Of a stretch of DNA of 26,794 nt, positions 15,738 through 24,830 are shown piece after piece. The notes beneath the pieces are model-generated. The model made no database searches. It had not been told where the DNA came from and worked only from the letters and a program-made list of their open reading frames with translations. The position numbers were made by a program, and so were the translations under genes. The DNA comes from Candidatus Cloacimonadota bacterium (GTDB lineage: Bacteria > Cloacimonadota > Cloacimonadia > Cloacimonadales > TCS61): contig JAOZPK010000010.1 of assembly GCA_029932755.1 (NCBI GenBank), forward strand, positions 1 to 26,794. Reading direction: 5' to 3'. Positions within the stretch are counted from its first letter, which is position 1. Each line of letters begins with the position of its first letter.

Positions 15738-18419
15738 TTATTTCATTTTTACCCCAATCTTCACTTTATATTTATTCTTCCACTTTTCAAATTCTCTTTG
15801 TAGGAATCTTTTTTCATAGTATTTCCTATCAGAATAAAAATCGTTTTTAGAAGGTTTGTTCAATCGCAGAAGTTTATAAAACAGAAGTTTTTCTGAGTTA
15901 ATTGGAATTACCGAACTGCAATATCCCTCCTGGTGCTTTAAAATATCATCAAATATTGCTTCACTGAAATCTACACCCGGTATTTTACTTGTAAGCGACA
16001 GACCGGAGATCACATTCCAACCACCCAGATAATACAATAAAGAATCAGGATCTGTACCGGAAGCAATTTTATCTTTTATCTCAGATACATTAGCTTTAGC
16101 AAATTCAAATTTAGTTTTAGAATTATGAATCTCAATAATTTGAGGTAAGGCCTCTTCGTATGTAAGTTGACGTGATCGATTGATCTTTAACTGGAAGATA
16201 ACAGCATATGCATCATCAAGCCTAATTATCCCGGAATATTTTTCATTATTCCACATTCTCAAGAGTTCTGTTCTATAATTGGAAATATCTCCAAGGATAT
16301 AGAAATCATCTTTTGCATCTTGAAACTCAGTTATAAAAATTTCAGGTTCTTCAACGTATTCTGAAAGATGCGCAAAGTATCTTGTTGAATCAAATACAAC
16401 TTTTGCCTTGTTAAATGCCATGCTATCGGCAATAGAAAACAAAGCTTCTTTACGCAGCTCAGTTTTAATCTCAGCAAAAGAAATAATACCTGCATCATAT
16501 CCTTGTATCTTATGCAGAACTATCCAGCCGTTATCATAACTAATCGGTTGAGACCAGGTTCCAGAATTAATTTTTGAAAGAGATGAACTTATCTGCCTGG
16601 GTAGATCATCATAAGGAATGATCTTGTTTTTTGGTAACGAATTAGTGTTGCCAAAAATCATTTCAAGTAATGAGACATCTATTCCTTTAGCAGCCTGTTC
16701 TGATATTGTTTCAGCCAATTCGAAATCACGCAAGAAAATGTAATTGAATTTTACAGATCTTTCACGATAGAACTCATTCATTCTTTTATCATAGGTTTTC
16801 TTTAATTCATTATCAGAAATCGTCTGTTCAAGTCTATTGAATTCATTTTGTGCGGTAAAAACCACACCACCGATCTGTAAGCTGTCCGGTGTTCTAAAAT
16901 CTCTTTTATGAGAATCAAAATAATCGTTGAATTTTGTACTATCCTCTTTGGAATAAGCTATGAATTCTGGAAGTTGAGCACTGATTTTTTTATAACTTGG
17001 AATAAATTCCGGGAAAAAGGAGAGAGCTTTGTAGAAGATATATTTTTTCTCAATTGGTATAAAACCCCATGTTTCATCACGATTCATTCTGATCGCGATC
17101 ATATTATCAACAATACTTGAATTGTCAAACTTTTCAAGATAAATGATTTCTTTGGATTCTGAGAGATTGTATCCATTTACAATACGGGCAATTTGATTTT
17201 CGTCATCTGCGTTTCTTTCTAATAAGTATTTTAATTCTTGCTGATATTCCTCTTTACTGGTTGAAGAAAAAAAAGAAGGATTCGAGATCTCAACTTTAGT
17301 CACTACTACAGCAGGAATAATAAATTTCTCAAAATTCTCTTCAAAATATTGTCTTTGTACTGCATTGTTTGTTTCATTTATTTCTTCGGTAATATAATCT
17401 AGCCAGATTGCCTTAGCAACAGCCTGATCATCCTTTCTGGTAATTTTCTTTTTATCAATTACTTTGAATACAAGATATCCTTTTTCTATACTAATAGGTT
17501 CGGAAAATTGTCCTTCATCTAATTCAAAAGCGCTATTTAAAATAATTTCCGGCAGTTCACCGAGTTTATCATTTCGGCTGAGATAAGATGTTTCTATTAT
17601 GGTTTGAGCGATATTTGCTTTTGCCTGCAGAAGTTCTGTTACTTGAAGTGCTTTTTGCCTGGTTAATTTTTGAATTTCCTCTTTTGTTAGTTTTTTGCGT
17701 AGTTCTGTCGTATCTTCAGCATTGATCGTATTATCAGTCAATATCATTGCGGTAATCTTTCTACTTACAATCGGCTTTACTGTTTCCTTAAATTCCTCGT
17801 TCAAAACGATAAAAATGTTTAATTTGATTTTCTCTTCTTTATTATATTTATATTTGTGGCGTTTGTAATACCTCTCAAATTCTTCAGGAGATGTTTCGAT
17901 CTCAAAATCTACATCTTGCTTATCAATTATCGCATAGCCGAGATCGATCTTTGTATTCTCGATAAAATATTGTCTCAGCAACTTATCGTCAGATACATCG
18001 AAAGATTTTTCTAATATTGTTTTTGTTTTTGTAATGAGAATCTCATCTTTCATAGCGTTTATAACTTTGCTACCACTTATTGAGTTTTTAAAATTAAGGA
18101 ATTTTCGCCTGTCATAAGTTCCATTTGTCTGGAATCTGGGTAGATCTCCTACTTGATGAATAAAGAATGCTTCCAATTCAGAATCATCAATGTATATCCT
18201 TTTTTCTAAAGCATAGTTCTTAATTAAATATTTATCAATTAGGTTTGTAAGTGATAATTGCCGGATGGTACTGTATGAATACTGTTGTCTACCTTCATAA
18301 TTCTCCATCTCTTCTTGAAGTTCAGAAGAGGTGATCTTATAAACTCCTACTTCAGCAATGATCTTAGCTGAAACAAAAGAAGAACAAATAATTAAAATTA
18401 TCGCAAAAATATATTTCAT
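15738..18419 (-). CDS. SurA/PpiD-like periplasmic peptidyl-prolyl isomerase / chaperone
   Basis: An 893-residue exported protein. A signal peptide (MKYIFAIILIICSSFVSA) is followed by a SurA-type N-terminal chaperone region (about 20-190), with a start like IIAEVGVYKITSSELQEEM. Parvulin-type modules follow. The first is at about 230-330, ending AFELDEGQFSEPISIEKGYLVFKV. The second is at about 575-665, ending SLSKINSGTWSQPISYDNGWIVLHKI. A more diverged third is at about 770-870 (LGGWNVIS, HQEGYCSSVIPI). The G-x-x-S/W-x-P-I-x-x-x-x-G motif is the usual parvulin end. The GG-DLG core of active parvulins is poorly kept, so at least some modules may only bind. The probable role is folding and escort of outer-membrane proteins, fitting the barrel genes nearby. 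It is about twice as long as E. coli SurA. An AAGGAA site precedes ATG. Confidence 0.82.
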   Translation of the reverse strand: MKYIFAIILIICSSFVSAKIIAEVGVYKITSSELQEEMENYEGRQQYSYSTIRQLSLTNLIDKYLIKNYALEKRIYIDDSELEAFFIHQVGDLPRFQTNGTYDRRKFLNFKNSISGSKVINAMKDEILITKTKTILEKSFDVSDDKLLRQYFIENTKIDLGYAIIDKQDVDFEIETSPEEFERYYKRHKYKYNKEEKIKLNIFIVLNEEFKETVKPIVSRKITAMILTDNTINAEDTTELRKKLTKEEIQKLTRQKALQVTELLQAKANIAQTIIETSYLSRNDKLGELPEIILNSAFELDEGQFSEPISIEKGYLVFKVIDKKKITRKDDQAVAKAIWLDYITEEINETNNAVQRQYFEENFEKFIIPAVVVTKVEISNPSFFSSTSKEEYQQELKYLLERNADDENQIARIVNGYNLSESKEIIYLEKFDNSSIVDNMIAIRMNRDETWGFIPIEKKYIFYKALSFFPEFIPSYKKISAQLPEFIAYSKEDSTKFNDYFDSHKRDFRTPDSLQIGGVVFTAQNEFNRLEQTISDNELKKTYDKRMNEFYRERSVKFNYIFLRDFELAETISEQAAKGIDVSLLEMIFGNTNSLPKNKIIPYDDLPRQISSSLSKINSGTWSQPISYDNGWIVLHKIQGYDAGIISFAEIKTELRKEALFSIADSMAFNKAKVVFDSTRYFAHLSEYVEEPEIFITEFQDAKDDFYILGDISNYRTELLRMWNNEKYSGIIRLDDAYAVIFQLKINRSRQLTYEEALPQIIEIHNSKTKFEFAKANVSEIKDKIASGTDPDSLLYYLGGWNVISGLSLTSKIPGVDFSEAIFDDILKHQEGYCSSVIPINSEKLLFYKLLRLNKPSKNDFYSDRKYYEKRFLQREFEKWKNKYKVKIGVKMK

Positions 18420-18495
18420 GTTTTAATTCCTTGATACTTTGATAATATACATAAATTAAATTGTGAATTTTTAATCAAGAAGAATTTATTTTGTT

Positions 18496-18501
18496 TATAA
18501 T
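18496..18501 (+). promoter_or_regulatory. Possible -10 box in the divergent gap
   Basis: A perfect TATAAT is found 71 bases upstream of the plus-strand gene at 18572. No convincing -35 is found 16-18 bases before it. An alternative is TTGACT at 18510-18515 with a weak -10. The whole 152-base gap separates divergent genes, so it must hold promoters for both. Confidence 0.2.
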
Positions 18502-18571
18502 CTTTTAATTTGACTTATTACAGAATAAACTTTATGCGGAATCTGAAACGAAATTATTACCGAGGTAGTGA

Positions 18572-21394
18572 ATGCTTAACAGTAAAATTATAATTTTGAT
18601 AATATTTGTTCACATTTTGCCGATTATGCTTTCAGCGCAGATATTGGATTCTCTAAGTACAACAGTTCTAGATTCGTGTTTAAATTATCTTCATTTGGAA
18701 CGTAATGAGCTCGGTTTTGAAAAAGCATGGGCAAAAGATGATACATTCAAGCTCAAGATTGTAGATTATCTATTGGATAACCCATTAGAATTAGCTAAAT
18801 ACGTTGAGGAAACTGTAGAAACTGTAAGAGATAACAGTATTGATGATCTTACCGAATTTATTACTAAACAGCTTGATATTGAGATCGATGAAACTTTTGA
18901 ATACCACTCAATAAATTCATTAAAGCCGGAAGATACCATCGTGAATTCTCTCGATAAGGCAGAACCGTACTTAAGGGAATTCTATTCCAAACTTGATACT
19001 CTGGAAATTCACGATCTTATAATGTCAGTCCCAAATTTATGGTGCGGGGAAGATAACCCTGAAGATATAGCTCTAAAAGGAAGCTGGCAGCGAGAATTCA
19101 ATGTTACGGTCGATACATCACGCTCTATAGATAAAGAAAGACTTTTGAATATTATGAAGAAGCTTGATAGGAGTTCATTACATATTGCAGGGTTGATATT
19201 TATAAATCTAATAGAAGAATTGCAGCACAAAAACTTTGAAAACTTAGAAATTATTCGCAACGGGGATATCGAAGGCGCTGAGGGCAAGATATTATATTAT
19301 GCTCAAACAAAATATGGTGAACTAATTATTGGCGGAAAAGGTGAAAATGTTTACTCACGAGATTTTGCCTTCATCATAGAGCTGGGAGGGAATGACATTT
19401 ACAGATGCCGTGCCGGAGGAGCTTTAGGAACTCTGGGGAATGCCTATTCATTTGTAATCGATCTTGATGGGAATGATGTTTATTTTAGTGAAGAAAGATC
19501 TATCAGCATGGGTTCAGGATTCTTAGGAATAGGAATTTTGTATGACCAGAATGGAAACGATGTTTACCGCGGAACACATTATTCTCTGGGTTCAGGTATT
19601 TGTGGGATTGGAATTTTAGTTGATAATGCAGGAGAAGATGATTATCGAGGTGGTTGTTTCACTCAAGGCTCGGGTCATTACGGCATCGGAATTTTACGAG
19701 ATATTGGAGAAGGTGACGATAGATATCTGGCAAAACTCTGGGCTCAGGGATTCGGTTCAACTTTTGGTTATGGATTATTGCACGATACAGGTGGTGATGA
19801 CACATATCGAACCGGAGGAGAATATCTTCACGCACCGCTTTTGCCTAATGATTATCAATCTTTCAGTCATGGCTTTGGAATGGGTTGGCGGCCAAGAGCA
19901 GGAGGCGGAATAGGCGTTTTGTACGATGAGGGTGGAAATGATTTTTACGATGGCGAAGTATTTTGTGAAGGCTCAGCCTACTGGTATTCACTGGGAATTT
20001 TAGTCGATGGTGGCGGAAATGATTCCTATAATGCTGCCCAATATGCTCAAGGTGCCGGAATTCATCTCGCAGTTGGTGCTTTATGGGAACAGGGTGGAGA
20101 TGATCAATATCATTCACGTAATGGCGTTGTTGGTGGAACTGCGCACGATCTTTCTGTTGCAATGCTCGTTGATGAAAGTGGTGATGACAGCTATATTGTG
20201 TCCGGCGGCTATGGAATATCACTCACAAATTCATTTGCCTTATTCATAGATAAATTGGGAAACGATATGTACTCAACCTGGGAAGATCATAGTTTCGGTT
20301 CCGTGAGATGGGCACGAGGTTTTGCCGGTTGTGGAATTTTTATGGATCTAGAAGGAAAAGACAGATATTCCCGCAACACTCTCGCTAAAGACGGAGGATT
20401 GTGGACTCATAATGGTTGGGGAATCGGGATAGACCTTGATAGAGATATTGTAACAAAACCAGCTGAAGAAATAGTGGAAGAGATAATACTGACTGCTGAA
20501 GATTCACTGAAGACTATAAAAGAATTATTCGATGAAGCATCTTTGTGGGAAGTTGGTTCTAACCGGAAGAAAGTTGCATGGGCTAAGAAAGCATTTTTAC
20601 AGAGAGAGATGGAAGCCATGCAGTATATATGTGATAAAAAGTTAGGAACCGATAAAAGTTTGGAACTCAGATTGATAGAAACGATCACAAAAGAATATCC
20701 CGATTCAATTGCACCAATATTATTAACAAAGATAGATGATGAAAATAAAAAAATACAGAAAAATGCAATACGGCTTTTGGGTGTTGCGAAATATAAACCA
20801 GCTCATTATCCGCTGATAGAGATGCTTGAAGATGAAAAGTACGATTATTTAAAACGAAGTTTGATTGGAGCATTGGGCAGTATTGGCAATACAGATGCAA
20901 CCGGTATAATTTCAGGATTTTTACATGATGAAGATGAACTTTGCAGATTAAGTGTGATTGGTGCATTAAAAAAAATAAAAGATAAAACTGCAAATGAGGT
21001 ACTTATTAAAGCACTTGATGATAAAATATTCACAGTTCGCTCAGCTGTAATAATTGCTATAGTAGATCTTGCAGATCTGAATACTTCACGAGTTTTATAT
21101 GATAGAATAAAAAAAGAGCAGTTTGATTATCCTGAACTGGCTGTTAGAACGTTATCAAATATCGAACATAAATTTGCTGACAGCACCATGGTTGCTTATA
21201 AAAAACAGCGTAAAAGGTCTCAGAAATTATTTATTCGACTTATTAAGAATCCAGATGAACGCATCCGAGCGGAAGCTGTGAAAGCAATATATTCAAATTG
21301 CGATAAAAAGAAAATTGAGTGGCTTGAAGATCTTATGAAAGAAGAAAAAAATCCGTTTGTGAAAGCTGCCTATGAAGAAATTATTAATAAATAA
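18572..21394 (+). CDS. Exported 12-fold G-x-D-x-Y repeat solenoid with C-terminal HEAT repeats
   Basis: A 940-residue protein of unknown function. Its signal peptide ends at IMLSA-Q. Residues 25-260 are helical and acidic. Residues about 268-615 hold roughly twelve repeats, most 26-28 residues long, with the pattern (I/V/Y)D-x-G-G-(N/D/E)-D-x-Y...GxGxxxGIGIL. Examples are YDQNGNDVYRGTHYSLGSG and VDNAGEDDYRGGCFTQGSG. One repeat (from HDTGGDDTY) has an insert of about 20 residues. The G-G-N-D-x-Y turn recalls calcium-binding RTX turns, but the period is three times longer, with one such turn per strand pair, suggesting a beta-solenoid. A helical linker is followed by HEAT-like repeats (about 712-938: NAIRLLGVAKYKPAHYPLI, RSLIGALGSIG, LSVIGALKKI). 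GAGG lies six bases before the ATG. It is the first plus-strand gene of a run that includes the tricorn homologue. Its role might be adhesion, scaffolding or cargo binding; this is unproven. Confidence 0.85.
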   Translation: MLNSKIIILIIFVHILPIMLSAQILDSLSTTVLDSCLNYLHLERNELGFEKAWAKDDTFKLKIVDYLLDNPLELAKYVEETVETVRDNSIDDLTEFITKQLDIEIDETFEYHSINSLKPEDTIVNSLDKAEPYLREFYSKLDTLEIHDLIMSVPNLWCGEDNPEDIALKGSWQREFNVTVDTSRSIDKERLLNIMKKLDRSSLHIAGLIFINLIEELQHKNFENLEIIRNGDIEGAEGKILYYAQTKYGELIIGGKGENVYSRDFAFIIELGGNDIYRCRAGGALGTLGNAYSFVIDLDGNDVYFSEERSISMGSGFLGIGILYDQNGNDVYRGTHYSLGSGICGIGILVDNAGEDDYRGGCFTQGSGHYGIGILRDIGEGDDRYLAKLWAQGFGSTFGYGLLHDTGGDDTYRTGGEYLHAPLLPNDYQSFSHGFGMGWRPRAGGGIGVLYDEGGNDFYDGEVFCEGSAYWYSLGILVDGGGNDSYNAAQYAQGAGIHLAVGALWEQGGDDQYHSRNGVVGGTAHDLSVAMLVDESGDDSYIVSGGYGISLTNSFALFIDKLGNDMYSTWEDHSFGSVRWARGFAGCGIFMDLEGKDRYSRNTLAKDGGLWTHNGWGIGIDLDRDIVTKPAEEIVEEIILTAEDSLKTIKELFDEASLWEVGSNRKKVAWAKKAFLQREMEAMQYICDKKLGTDKSLELRLIETITKEYPDSIAPILLTKIDDENKKIQKNAIRLLGVAKYKPAHYPLIEMLEDEKYDYLKRSLIGALGSIGNTDATGIISGFLHDEDELCRLSVIGALKKIKDKTANEVLIKALDDKIFTVRSAVIIAIVDLADLNTSRVLYDRIKKEQFDYPELAVRTLSNIEHKFADSTMVAYKKQRKRSQKLFIRLIKNPDERIRAEAVKAIYSNCDKKKIEWLEDLMKEEKNPFVKAAYEEIINK

Positions 21395-21401
21395 AAAGGA
21401 G

Positions 21402-21502
21402 TCTTTGCGAGTTTTCTTCTTGCAGCTTCTAACGAAGCAATCTCTACTGTTGAAAGAAGAGAAAGAAGTAATTGCCACGTTGCTTTCGCTCCTCGCAATG
21501 AC
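21402..21502. repeat. Intergenic imperfect palindromic repeat (CATTGCGAGG type)
   Basis: Outer arms TTGCGAG (21405-21411) and CTCGCAA (21492-21498) enclose inner arms CGAAGCAA (21433-21440) and TTGCTTTCG (21480-21488). The minus strand begins CTGTCATTGCGAGGAGCGAA, then AGCAACGTGGCAAT, a dispersed intergenic repeat known from many bacterial genomes. It starts a few bases after the HEAT-protein stop and ends before the tricorn gene, so it probably forms an mRNA stem between the two genes. Confidence 0.75.
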
Positions 21503-21558
21503 AGAAAGAGTATTTGTAGAAAATTAAAGAAAATTGTAAAAAAGAAAAAGGGGAAAAA

Positions 21559-24500
21559 ATGAAAAAGATAATTTTAATTCTCAGTTTGCTATTTGTTACA
21601 ATGTTGATTGCAGTAGAACCGCATTTTATGAGCTGGCCGGATATTTCATCAGATGGAGAGAATGTATGTTTCGTTTATAAAAATGATCTGTGGCTTGTAC
21701 CATTTACTGGTGGAGAAGCTCAACGTATAACCTCAACAGAAGCAGAGGAATGGCATCCAAAATTTTCACCCAACGGCAAACAAATTGCTTTCAATTCTAA
21801 TAGAGATGGATGGACAGGCATCTATCTTTATACATTAAAAGGTGGAGGAATTGAAGTTGTAAATACAGAAGGATTGAATATTTTAGATTGGTTCCCAAAC
21901 AGCAGATCACTGCTTGTTCGTGGTTATGAAACAGGAAAAGGAAACATCTTTTATGAAGTGAAGCTGGACGGTTCATTTAGGGAGCTCACATCGTTTGCAG
22001 GCAGGAATGCAAATGTCTCGGAAGATGGGAATAAAATTATCTTTGATAGAAGAGGAAATATATTCCGTGAATCTTATACAGGAAGCTATAATGGCGATAT
22101 CTGGACTTATGACATAGATGAAAATAACTTTACAAGATTGACAGAGACCGAACTTAGTGAGAAATTCCCTGTTTTCTCATCAACTTCTAATAATATATAC
22201 TTTGCAGCTTCAGACGGCAATGTGTTCCAACTTTATAAAGTTGCAGATAACAACTTCCAAGAACGAAAGCAGATTACAAAATTTAAAAAATGGTCTGCCC
22301 GGAATGTTGCAATTGCAAAATTGAACGATCGTATTGTGTTTGAGCGTTTCGATACTTTATGGAAATATGATCCGGACACTAAAAAGGCTACAGAACTGGA
22401 AATTGAAGTAGATCAGGATTGCTATGTGAATTTGGTTGAAAGGGAGGATGTGAAGAATTCAGCTTCTAATTATGCAGTTTCTAATAATGGAAAACTTGTG
22501 GTGTTCACCTACAAATTTGATCTCTTTGCAGTTCCCGAGAAAGGGGGAGATGTTAAGCAGATAACGAATGATCAGAAGGGGATCGGGCAAATTGAGATCT
22601 TAAGTGATAACCAGACTATTCTCTTCACAAAAAGGATCGAGGGCGAATTGCAATTATACAAAGTTAACATCAAAGATATTAGCAATATAGAAAAACTTAG
22701 GTGGAGCGATGATAAATATATAGATTGGATAGTGCGGGAAGGAAAAACTTTAGCAATTGGATTTTCTGATGATAAAAGAAAACGTCAAGTTGCTTTGGCA
22801 GATAGCTTAGGCAACAACATCCATACAATTATCGATGATCAATATGTTTCTAGCAATTTTAAAATAAGTCTTGATGAAAAATACGCTCTCTATCAGGAAA
22901 CACTGCCAGAAGAATGGACTCAACACATCTATTTGTATGATATAAAGAATAACAAAAAAGAACTGCTTTATAATCATGATGGCTGGATTGGATCTTTATT
23001 CTGGGGGAAAGATAATAAATCTGCTTTTTTTAGTGAAAACGGAAAGATAAGAAGAGCAGATCTATTGGCTAGAAAAGACTTTTATAATGAAGAAGATAAT
23101 TGGAAAGACATCATAGATCCACCGGTAGAAAAGAAAGACAACGATAAGAAAGATAAAAAAGATAAAGAGAAAAAAAAGAAAGATCCTCTGAAGATCGATA
23201 CAGAAGGTTTTGCCGATAGAATTACTACTATAATTTCTAAACCGGGAAATAACTGGATAGCACATGTAAAAGACGATTCTACCCTCTATTATGTGAATTA
23301 CAATAATAAAAAATACACCTTAAGAAAAGCAGATTACACCGGTGAAAGTGATAAGATCATTACTTCTATTTCTGATGATCCGGGAAATTTAAAGTTTAAC
23401 GAGAAGAATAAAGATTTCTATTATATTCTAAAAGATAAATTATACAAATATACTCCAAAAAAAGGAAAGAAAGCAAAACTTATTGAAATGGATTATAAAT
23501 ATTCCTACGATAGATTCCAACTTAATAATGATGTATTCCAACAAGTTTGGGTTGAATTTGGAAAAGGATTTTATGACCCTGATATGCATGGTGTGAACTG
23601 GAAGAAATCGAAAAGAGATTTCTCTAAATATCTGCAATATGCCGATGATCCTTCCATACTAAAAAAGATAATTGATGAAATGATAGGTGAAGTGAATGCT
23701 TCACATACAGGATTTTATCCACGAAGTGATTCTGATTATAAAACATATACAACTGCTTATTGCGGATTTGAACTCGACCTGCAGGATTTCCCAAAAAATG
23801 GGGTCAGGATAAAAAAGGTCTATAAAAAATCTAAATTGAATAAACCGCATAACATTAAAGCAGGGAATATTCTGCTTTCTGTAGATGGAAAAGAGATCGG
23901 TGAAAGTATGGATATCCTATCTCATTTCAAGAATAAAATCGGTGAGAAGATAAAATTGGGTATCTTGTGCGATGATGGCATGAAAGTAGTTACTGTGAAA
24001 GGACTAAGCTCTAGAGAAAACTACAATCTTTATTACGATAACTGGGTGGAAGAACGTCGGATAAAAGTTGAAGAACTATCTAACGGAAAGATAGGATATC
24101 TTCACATCAGAAGTATGAATAATAGCAGTTATCAAAAATTTATTCAAGACCTGTTTGCCGAAAATGCTGATAAGAAAGCTCTGATAATTGATGTTAGAAA
24201 CAACGGTGGTGGTTATATACATGACAGGTTGGTGGAAATTTTAACCAAGCAGCCATATGCCTTAAGTACTTATAGATCATATGATGCTAAAACAAAATAT
24301 AAGAATCCGGGCAATACAGTTGATGTTCCAATGGCTCTTCTGATAAATGAAAATTCATTCTCTGATGCTGAAATATTTCCAACTTTGTTCCAGCAATTGA
24401 AACTGGGAATAGTTATCGGAATGCCTACCAGCGGCTCAGTAATTGGAACTGGACATTATACTTTTATGGATGGCTCTAGTATGCGGATGCCCTCCACCGG

Positions 24501-24642
24501 TTGGTTTACTCCAACGGGTAAAAATATGGAAGGAAACGGTGCGATTCCCGATATCTTTGTAGATCCTACTCCCAAGCAGATAATTAATGATGATGATGTT
24601 CAACTGAAAAGAGCTGTGGAAGAGTTATTGAAAAAGCTGTAG
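21559..24642 (+). CDS. Tricorn protease homologue (S41) with signal peptide
   Basis: A 1027-residue peptidase that trims oligopeptides. A signal peptide (MKKIILILSLLFVTMLIAVE) implies export. PD40/WD40-like propeller repeats fill about 25-510 (MSWPDISSDGENVCFVYKND, WHPKFSPNGKQIAFNSNRDG). A Lys/Asp-rich linker (about 518-545, KKDNDKKDKKDKEKKKK) leads to further propeller strands (545-640). The core domain carries Ser715-His716 in VNASHTGFYP. A PDZ domain (about 750-840) has GNILLSVDGKEIG. The S41 catalytic region has DVRNNGGGYIHDRL, Ser935-Asp936 in NENSFSDAEIF, and Glu991 in NMEGNGAIPDI. These match the tricorn tetrad Ser745/His746/Ser965/Glu1023 of Thermoplasma, so it should be active. The length matches the family. 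An AAGGGG site lies six bases ahead of ATG. Confidence 0.95.
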   Translation: MKKIILILSLLFVTMLIAVEPHFMSWPDISSDGENVCFVYKNDLWLVPFTGGEAQRITSTEAEEWHPKFSPNGKQIAFNSNRDGWTGIYLYTLKGGGIEVVNTEGLNILDWFPNSRSLLVRGYETGKGNIFYEVKLDGSFRELTSFAGRNANVSEDGNKIIFDRRGNIFRESYTGSYNGDIWTYDIDENNFTRLTETELSEKFPVFSSTSNNIYFAASDGNVFQLYKVADNNFQERKQITKFKKWSARNVAIAKLNDRIVFERFDTLWKYDPDTKKATELEIEVDQDCYVNLVEREDVKNSASNYAVSNNGKLVVFTYKFDLFAVPEKGGDVKQITNDQKGIGQIEILSDNQTILFTKRIEGELQLYKVNIKDISNIEKLRWSDDKYIDWIVREGKTLAIGFSDDKRKRQVALADSLGNNIHTIIDDQYVSSNFKISLDEKYALYQETLPEEWTQHIYLYDIKNNKKELLYNHDGWIGSLFWGKDNKSAFFSENGKIRRADLLARKDFYNEEDNWKDIIDPPVEKKDNDKKDKKDKEKKKKDPLKIDTEGFADRITTIISKPGNNWIAHVKDDSTLYYVNYNNKKYTLRKADYTGESDKIITSISDDPGNLKFNEKNKDFYYILKDKLYKYTPKKGKKAKLIEMDYKYSYDRFQLNNDVFQQVWVEFGKGFYDPDMHGVNWKKSKRDFSKYLQYADDPSILKKIIDEMIGEVNASHTGFYPRSDSDYKTYTTAYCGFELDLQDFPKNGVRIKKVYKKSKLNKPHNIKAGNILLSVDGKEIGESMDILSHFKNKIGEKIKLGILCDDGMKVVTVKGLSSRENYNLYYDNWVEERRIKVEELSNGKIGYLHIRSMNNSSYQKFIQDLFAENADKKALIIDVRNNGGGYIHDRLVEILTKQPYALSTYRSYDAKTKYKNPGNTVDVPMALLINENSFSDAEIFPTLFQQLKLGIVIGMPTSGSVIGTGHYTFMDGSSMRMPSTGWFTPTGKNMEGNGAIPDIFVDPTPKQIINDDDVQLKRAVEELLKKL

Positions 24643-24685
24643 GCGCTTTCTATTAGGAATTAGGGAAGATGAACCCCATTCCCAA

Positions 24686-24750
24686 CCCTTCCCCTTAAAA
24701 AGAAAAGGCAATCGTTTTGCTTTGCAAAGCCGATTCTTAAATGGGAAGGG
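24686..24750. repeat. Nested palindrome between tricorn and barrel genes
   Basis: Outer arms CCCTTCCC (24686-24693) and GGGAAGGG (24743-24750) surround AATCG/CGATT (24710-24714, 24731-24735) and a perfect 12-base palindrome GCTTTGCAAAGC (24719-24730) at the centre. The result can form a long multi-part hairpin on either strand. It is GC-richer than its surroundings and non-coding. It lies 43 bases after the tricorn stop, so it could end or protect that transcript, though no T-run follows. Confidence 0.7.
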
Positions 24751-24777
24751 AGTGAAAGAAGCCGCAGGAAGAGATAT

Positions 24778-24813
24778 TGTCATTCTGAATCCCGATTAAT
24801 TGGGAAAGGATAA
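24778..24813. repeat. GTCATTCTGAATCCCGAT-type intergenic repeat
   Basis: The stretch starting TGTCATTCTGAATCCCGATT continues into ATTGGGA, with arms TCCC/GGGA around GATTAATT. It resembles the dispersed 'gtcattctgaatcccgat...cgggatgaagaatc' intergenic repeats common in FCB and some proteobacterial genomes. It lies directly downstream of the nested palindrome at 24686-24750, so the gap is a composite of two repeat types. It ends before the AGGAAAG ribosome site of the next gene. Confidence 0.5.
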
Positions 24814-24830
24814 AATCAGGAAAGAAAATA

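Noticed and set aside
19863..20222. Histidine-rich frame on the minus strand inside the repeat protein
   Set aside because: It is the antisense shadow of the Gly/Asp-rich repeats (GAT/GGT codons give His/Arg/Gln in reverse); there is no ribosome site and the sense gene is strong.
19373..20440. Classical RTX toxin repeats
   Set aside because: RTX repeats are tandem nine-residue units GGxGxDxUx; here only one such turn occurs per about 26 residues and no T1SS genes are nearby.
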